This document shows positions 57,868 through 61,940 of a stretch of 61,940 nt of DNA, piece after piece. A model generated the notes under the pieces. The model made no database searches and had not been told where the DNA came from. It saw only the letters and a program-made list of their open reading frames with translations. The translations under genes were made by a program, and so were the position numbers. This stretch comes from Halorussus litoreus. Its GTDB lineage: Archaea; Halobacteriota; Halobacteria; Halobacteriales; Haladaptataceae. The stretch is from positions 1 through 61,940 of the forward strand of contig NZ_QLVG01000044.1 of the NCBI RefSeq assembly GCF_003382685.1, given 5' to 3'. The first letter of the stretch is position 1. Every line of letters starts with the position of its first letter.

Positions 57868-58800
57868 TCAGAAGCCGAAGCTCTCGGCCAGCAGTTCCTC
57901 GTCGCGCTCGCCCACGACGTGAGTGTCGCCGCCGATCACGTTGACGGTCGCCTGTGCCGGCGCGAACACGCTCTCGTCGACCTCGTAGAAGTCCCAGTCG
58001 ACCGACTCGAAGATGTCGGCGAAGTGGGTGCCGTACTCGTCGTTCGCGGTCGAGACGATCTCCTCGAAGCGGTCGAACTCCTCGCGGACCGTCAGATGGA
58101 CCTGCCCGCCGTACGCCAGCGCGTCGTTGGTCCGCGCGATGGCGGCCTCCTCGTCGCCGGCGACCGGCGCGACCGGAGCCGAACCAGTGACGCTGACCAC
58201 GTCGAGCGGGTCGTAGCCGAGTTCCGAGAGCCGGAACGTCGCCATCTCGGCGGCGCGAGCGGCCACGCTCACGCTCCCGGCGACGCTGGCGGTCGGGACC
58301 GACGGGAGGAAGACGCTGCTGGGCTCGACGCCCGCGAGGTCCGCGACGTGTTCGGCCACGCTCGCGGTCGGGTAGTCGTCGCTTTCGAGCGCCAGCACGC
58401 CGAACTCCGAGACGTCCTCGTAGCCCACGCGGGCGAACTCCTCCTCCTCGGCAACGAGCGCGCGGGCGGGACCGCTGCCCAGCCCCTCGAAGTCGTCGGT
58501 GGTGACCTCCCAGCCGGCCTTCTGCGAGCAGAGCAGCGCGAGCGCGGGGTGGTCGCTCGTGAGTTCGACGTGCTGGAGCGGCGCGCCCGCGATCTCGTCC
58601 ATCCGGGTCTGGACCGTGGCGAGTCCGGCGGTCTGCATCTCGGCCAGCAGGAGTCCGGCCTCGACGCCGCCCTCGAACTCGTGGCCGAAGTCGAGGACGG
58701 TCGCTCCGTTGTCGAGTTCGCGTGCGCCGATATCCAGCTCTTCGGCGAAGTCGAGCGCCTCGTCGGCGAGTTCCAAGGCGTTCCGATTGAGACTATCCAT
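57868..58800 (-). CDS. mch: Methenyltetrahydromethanopterin cyclohydrolase
   Basis: Mch interconverts methenyl- and formyl-tetrahydropterin in C1 metabolism. The 310-residue protein starts MDSLNRNALELADEALDFAE. It has ELDNGATVLDFGHEFEGGVE near residue 30-45, VELTSDHPALALLCSQKAGW, LGSGPARALVAEEEEFARVG and SVAARAAEMATFRLSELGYD. YGGQVHLTVREEFDRFEEIV leads to the C-terminal end. The motifs match archaeal Mch across its length. Haloarchaea lack methanogenesis, so it probably serves a tetrahydrofolate or related C1 carrier. It precedes the hypothetical gene at 57850. Confidence 0.93.
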   Translation of the reverse strand: MDSLNRNALELADEALDFAEELDIGARELDNGATVLDFGHEFEGGVEAGLLLAEMQTAGLATVQTRMDEIAGAPLQHVELTSDHPALALLCSQKAGWEVTTDDFEGLGSGPARALVAEEEEFARVGYEDVSEFGVLALESDDYPTASVAEHVADLAGVEPSSVFLPSVPTASVAGSVSVAARAAEMATFRLSELGYDPLDVVSVTGSAPVAPVAGDEEAAIARTNDALAYGGQVHLTVREEFDRFEEIVSTANDEYGTHFADIFESVDWDFYEVDESVFAPAQATVNVIGGDTHVVGERDEELLAESFGF

Positions 58801-58924
58801 GCGCGAGGGTTGGGCGTCGCACGGTAAACAGTTTATCAGTCGCAGTGAGTAGTGACGGACGAGCGTAGCGTGCGCTGATTTTCGCTTTTCCCCGGTACGC
58901 GCTGATTTCTCTTCCGACTGCGGT

Positions 58925-59098
58925 CGGCGCGCGCTGGCGCGAGTTGATCTCGCGCCAAAGCGTGCGAGGGCTGAGGACCGCAGGCCGGAGCGTAGCGGAG
59001 GCCGAGGACCGCAAGCGGTTGGGGGAGGACGAGGTTGCGGTCGCGGTTGCGGTGCTGTGCGGATGCGGTCACGCCTAGGCTCAAGCAGTAGCTAGCTT
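58925..59098 (-). repeat. Dispersed modular repeat, copy 9 (reverse)
   Basis: On the minus strand from 59098: AAGCTAGCTACTGCTTGAGC with CTAGGCGTGACCGC, then ACCGCAACCGCGACCGCAAC hexamers, a CCTCCCCCAACCGC box and CGGTCCTCGGCCTCC words. TCAGCCCTCGCACGCTTTGG and the TGGCGCGAG/CTCGCGCCA hairpin end in GCGCGCGCCGACC. Confidence 0.85.
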
Positions 59099-59131
59099 CT
59101 CCGTACTGTCCACATCTGTTTCAGGAGGATG

Positions 59132-59342
59132 AAGCTAGCTACTGCCTCGACATATGAGAACCGCAGCCGCGACAGCAACGCAGCCTCACACTTCCCCAGC
59201 CTCCTGCGTTGCTCGCTTCGTTGTCTCCGAAAATCCAGATTTTCGGGATGACGAGAGAGCTTCGCTCTCTCGAACCACGCTACTCGTCCCTCGCGCGGTT
59301 TGGCGCGACACGAGGTCGCGCCAGCGCGCGCCGGTGTGGAAT
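59132..59342 (+). repeat. Dispersed modular repeat, copy 10 (forward, full length)
   Basis: It opens AAGCTAGCTACTGCCTCGAC with ATATGAGAACCGCAGCCGC, then GCGACAGCAACGCAG, the CCTCACACTTCCCCAGCCTC box and CGTTGCTCGCTTCG. After an extra 60-base stretch, TCGTCCCTCGCGCGGTTTGG and the TGGCGCGAC/GTCGCGCCA hairpin (about 59299-59321) end in GCGCGCGCCGGTGTGGAAT. It is head-to-head with copy 9. Confidence 0.85.
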
Positions 59343-59522
59343 AGAGAGGTTAGCGCACGCCGGGATGCATGACAATTGAGTGTGCGCCGGTGGACCGTCG
59401 AACCGAGACCACCGCTGAACCACACGCGAACCTGAAATCTCCTCGAACCCGATTCCGAATCCTCGCAAGAAGAACCACCGGAGTCGGAACAAATAGTAGC
59501 CGGTCGCGTCTGGGTAGAGACG

Positions 59523-60770
59523 ATGACCGACGACCGAATCCTCTCTGACGTGACGGTGCTGGACCTCACGACGTTCGTCACCGGCGGGTTCGCGACCCTG
59601 ATGCTGGCGAATCAGGGCGCGGACGTGATCAAGGTCGAGCGACCCGGCGTGGGCGACGACAACCGCCACTCCGGGCCGCCGTTCGTCGACGGCGAGTCGC
59701 CGTACTTCTGGACCGTCAACTACGACAAGCGCTCGATAGAACTCGACCTCACCACCGAGGCGGGCCGCGAGGCGATCTACTACCTCGCCGAGGAGGCCGA
59801 CGTGTTCGTTCAGAACTACCGGCCCGGCACCGCCGAGAAGTTGGGCGTGGACTACGACGCGATCCGCGAGCGCAACGAGGACGTGATCTACTGCGCCATC
59901 TCGGCGTTCGGCCAGACCGGCCCGTGGCGCGAGCGACCGGGCTACGACCTGCTCGTCCAGGGAATGAGCGGCATCATGAGCGTGACCGGCGAGGCCGACG
60001 GCCGCCCGGTCAAGGTCGGACTGCCCCAGACCGACCTCATCACCGCGATGTGGGCGGGGTTCGGCATCGTGAACGCGCTCTACAAGCGCGAGCGGACGGG
60101 CGAGGGCGAGTACATCGACCTCGGGATGCTCGACTCGGCGCTGCCGTGGCTGACCAAGCAGGCCGGCAAGGTGTTCGCGGGCGAGCACCCCGAGCGCATG
60201 GGCACCAAGGACCCCGTGCTCGCCCCCTACCAGACGTTCGAGACCGCGGACGGCTACCTCAACGTGGCCTGCCTCAACCAGAAGCTCTGGCGGGGGTTCT
60301 GCGAGGCCATCGACCGGCCGGACCTGCCCGCCGAGTCGCGGTTCGAGACCAACGCCGACCGGGTCGAGCAGATGGACGAACTCGAAGCCGAGATCGAGGC
60401 CGAGCTCGCCGCGAAGACGACCGACGAGTGGATGGAGATCCTGGTCGAGGAGGCCGGCATCCCCGCTGGCCCGGTGTACGAGGTCGACGAGGCGCTGTCG
60501 AACCCGCAGGTCGAAGCCCGCGGGACCGTGACTGAACTCGAAGTCGAGAGCGGGGACGAGGACGGCGAGGACGGCGAGGACGGAGAAGGCGGCCGCGGAC
60601 CCATCCCTGTCATCGAGCATCCGCTGAAATTCCGCGGAGCCGAGAGCGGGTTCCGGTCGCCGCCGCCCCGCCTCGGCGAGCACAACCGCGACGTGCTCCG
60701 AGAAGCCGGCTACTCCGAGGACGAAATCGACGAACTGGTTTCGGAGGGGGCGTTCGGGGAGTCGGAGTAA
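59523..60770 (+). CDS. CaiB/BaiF (class III) CoA transferase
   Basis: Transfers CoA between acyl groups. The 415-residue protein starts MTDDRILSDVTVLDLTTFVT, the family opening, followed by LMLANQGADVIKVERPGVGD. The catalytic Asp lies in ERTGEGEYIDLGMLDSALPW. YYLAEEADVFVQNYRPGTAE and VIYCAISAFGQTGPWRERPG lead into GYDLLVQGMSGIMSVTGEA. An acidic repeat (GDEDGEDGEDGEGG) interrupts the C-terminal third. The substrate is unknown; fatty-acid or carnitine-like acids are typical. The ATG at 59523 follows a weak AACAAATAG box at about 59489-59497. No acyl-CoA ligase or dehydrogenase is adjacent. Confidence 0.9.
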   Translation: MTDDRILSDVTVLDLTTFVTGGFATLMLANQGADVIKVERPGVGDDNRHSGPPFVDGESPYFWTVNYDKRSIELDLTTEAGREAIYYLAEEADVFVQNYRPGTAEKLGVDYDAIRERNEDVIYCAISAFGQTGPWRERPGYDLLVQGMSGIMSVTGEADGRPVKVGLPQTDLITAMWAGFGIVNALYKRERTGEGEYIDLGMLDSALPWLTKQAGKVFAGEHPERMGTKDPVLAPYQTFETADGYLNVACLNQKLWRGFCEAIDRPDLPAESRFETNADRVEQMDELEAEIEAELAAKTTDEWMEILVEEAGIPAGPVYEVDEALSNPQVEARGTVTELEVESGDEDGEDGEDGEGGRGPIPVIEHPLKFRGAESGFRSPPPRLGEHNRDVLREAGYSEDEIDELVSEGAFGESE

Positions 60771-60805
60771 CGGTCACTCCCTCTTGCGCTCGCAATCGGT
60801 TCTGC

Positions 60806-61120
60806 TCACTCCCGCTCGCGCTTGGCCTCCCGTCCCAGCGCCTCTTCGACCGCCTCGACTTTCTCCCCGGCGCGCTGGTCGCGCGCCCGCTTGTCGTCGA
60901 TCTTCAGCACGGTACTCACGCGGTCGCCGTCGACCGCCTCGTGGGCGGCCTGCGCCGCGGCGAACAGCTCGCCCGCGGTGTCGGCCTCGATCACGGTGCC
61001 CATCGGGTTGGTCTCGTAGGACACGTCGAAGTCGTCGAGCGCGGCGACCGCCTTCGCCACCTCGTCGGCCATGCTGCCCTCGATCACCGGTGCGACGCTC
61101 AGGAGCGCGATAACAGTCAT
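60806..61120 (-). CDS. MTH1187 (thiamine-binding) family protein
   Basis: A 104-residue ferredoxin-fold protein starting MTVIALLSVAPVIEGSMADE, then VAALDDFDVSYETNPMGTVI, matching the MTH1187/YkoF family. Members bind thiamine or hydroxymethylpyrimidine and sit near transport or stress genes. The tail is charged (KAREQ-type helices). It is convergent with the CoA transferase and divergent from the GNAT gene. I chose the start at 61120 because it gives the conserved N-terminal strand. Confidence 0.85.
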   Translation of the reverse strand: MTVIALLSVAPVIEGSMADEVAKAVAALDDFDVSYETNPMGTVIEADTAGELFAAAQAAHEAVDGDRVSTVLKIDDKRARDQRAGEKVEAVEEALGREAKRERE

Positions 61121-61251
61121 TGCGAGTGGAGAGTTGGCCTCCGCACTCTTTGGCGTTTGGTCGTCTCTGGATGGTCCAGTTATCTCCGGACGGTCGGTCA
61201 CCGGACTCCCAGTGCGCAATCGCTAACACGCGCGCCGCCCAATCGACGACC

Positions 61252-61803
61252 ATGACCGACGAGTCGACGGACGACGCAGCCTTGCGAACTCGACCCTACG
61301 ACCCCGAACGCGACGCCGAGGAGCTATGGGACCTCAAGCGCGGTTTCGAACTGGGGCTGGGCTCCGGCACGGGCGGCGACGACAAGCAGGCCGAGTACGA
61401 GGCGAAGCTGACCGACGAGTACGCCGAGCGCTACCTCGACTGGGTGTTCTGGTGCACGAAGCACGACCCCCGATGCGTGACCGTCGCGGAAACGAACGAA
61501 TCGGAATCGGACGACGAAGACGACGCCCCGTCGCTCGCGGGCTACGCGTTCGTCCTGCCCCAGCAGCTCGCGATGATCTGGGACGCCGCGGTGCTGAACG
61601 AGATCTACGTCCGGCCCGAGCATCGCGGCACCGGCGTCGCCGACGACCTGATGGACGCCGCAATCGCGGTCGCCGAGGGACAGGACCTCCCGCTCGACCG
61701 GCTGGTGCTCGACGTGGACCGCGAGAACGACCGCGCCGGGGCGTTCTACGAGCGACACGGCTTCGAGCACTGGGGCGAGATGGTCGCGCGGAAACTGGAG
61801 TAG
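61252..61803 (+). CDS. GNAT family N-acetyltransferase
   Basis: A 183-residue acetyltransferase. The acidic N-terminus leads to RTRPYDPERDAEELWDLKRG. The central part includes SLAGYAFVLPQQLAMIWDAA. LNEIYVRPEHRGTGVADDLM (R-G-T-G, the acetyl-CoA loop) and LVLDVDRENDRAGAFYERHG (end GFEHWG) complete the GNAT fold. The substrate is not inferable; amines, peptides and antibiotics are all possible. The ATG at 61252 begins the acidic leader (MTDESTDDAALR). The stop TAG lies at the edge of a 19-bp tandem array. Confidence 0.9.
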   Translation: MTDESTDDAALRTRPYDPERDAEELWDLKRGFELGLGSGTGGDDKQAEYEAKLTDEYAERYLDWVFWCTKHDPRCVTVAETNESESDDEDDAPSLAGYAFVLPQQLAMIWDAAVLNEIYVRPEHRGTGVADDLMDAAIAVAEGQDLPLDRLVLDVDRENDRAGAFYERHGFEHWGEMVARKLE

Positions 61804-61894
61804 GGCCAACTACTGACGCAAGGGCCGACTACTGACGTAAGGGCCGACTACTGACGTAAGGGCCGACTACTGACGCAGGGACCGATAACTGACC
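61803..61894. repeat. 19-bp tandem repeat (about 5 units) starting at a stop codon
   Basis: Units 61803-61821, 61822-61840, 61841-61859, 61860-61877 (18 bp) and a 17-base relic to 61894 follow GGGCCGACTACTGACGTAA. The array begins on the last base of the GNAT stop codon. Each unit carries TGACG(C/T)A, which reads as a stop in one frame. Confidence 0.85.
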
Positions 61895-61918
61895 ACCGGT
61901 CCGGCGGCGAGCGCGCGG

Positions 61919-61940
61919 GCCGACCCGCCAGCGGGTCGGC
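61919..61940. repeat. Perfect 10-bp palindrome at the window edge
   Basis: GCCGACCCGC (61919-61928) is followed by CA and then its complement GCGGGTCGGC (61931-61940). The window ends there, so the structure may be longer. It could be a terminator or part of the next element. Confidence 0.5.

Larger units (their letters stand above)
58801..59522. other. 722-base gap with a head-to-head repeat pair
   Basis: Almost wholly occupied by repeat copies 9 (58925-59098, reverse) and 10 (59132-59342, forward), with cores 33 bases apart. The right end holds the CoA-transferase promoter. No gene is seen. Confidence 0.7.

Overview
The window is chromosomal DNA from a haloarchaeon (class Halobacteria). 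The evidence is the very high G+C, the extremely acidic proteins, leaderless genes with TATA boxes about 25-30 bases ahead of the start, archaeal genes (aIF5B, NOB1-like nuclease, Pus10, NucS, SecD/SecF in archaeal order, RNase HII, ribose-1,5-bisphosphate isomerase, Mch, beta-RFAP synthase) and haloarchaea-only families (DUF5812, DUF5817, DUF2270, DUF7835, PGF-CTERM). I cannot name the genus. No transposase, integrase, phage gene, CRISPR array or rRNA was seen.

Layout. 0-12 kb: infB, a PRC-barrel gene and a NOB1-like gene, a homopolymer-rich gap, a CPBP protease, a PGF-CTERM surface protein, pgi, small membrane and hypothetical genes, then the secF-secD operon. 12-24 kb: rnhB, a MATE exporter, DUF2270, pus10, a divergent regulator pair with three evenly spaced operators, deoC, an MscS-like channel, a tRNA methylthiotransferase, a CDF metal exporter and a HIT hydrolase. 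24-34 kb: a DUF7835 zinc protein, a large acidic Thr-rich secreted protein, an isoaspartyl peptidase, a frameshifted MBL-like gene, icd, a helical-repeat protein, a cupin and DUF5817. 34-45 kb: a Doc-type toxin pair, ribose-1,5-bisphosphate isomerase, an M28 peptidase, a K+ channel, nucS, a P-loop kinase, a glycosyltransferase, an HDAC-like deacetylase, tRNA-Val, an AstE/AspA-like zinc hydrolase and tRNA-Pro. 45-62 kb: a dockerin-like gene followed by a cohesin-like/PQQ surface protein, a BKACE enzyme, a methyltransferase, ilvD, a glycosyltransferase, beta-RFAP synthase, a RAD55-like protein, a lower-G+C patch with a small multi-TM protein, mch, a CoA transferase, an MTH1187-family protein and a GNAT.

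The most unusual feature is non-coding. A modular repeat occurs at least ten times between genes, in both orientations. One end carries a core close to TTGAGCNTANGAGWACCGC preceded by AGCTAGCT. A variable field of ACCGCA/ACCGCG hexamers follows, then a CCTCCCCAGCCTCCT box, then a terminal hairpin module. Copies often lie head-to-head with their cores 25-35 bases apart. One head-to-head pair flanks the cupin gene. A related array with six cores in dyad symmetry fills the gap before pus10.

Other non-coding signals: three 14-bp palindromic operators at an exact 21-bp pitch (18381-18436); a cluster of hairpins in a 547-bp divergent gap (20510-21056), possibly a structured RNA; long perfect palindromes just after gene ends; and short tandem repeats starting at or near stop codons. 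Genic oddities include a cohesin/dockerin-like neighbouring pair, a RAD55-like protein without the Walker A lysine, a one-base frameshift, and a 20-bp tandem duplication that rewrites a kinase C-terminus.
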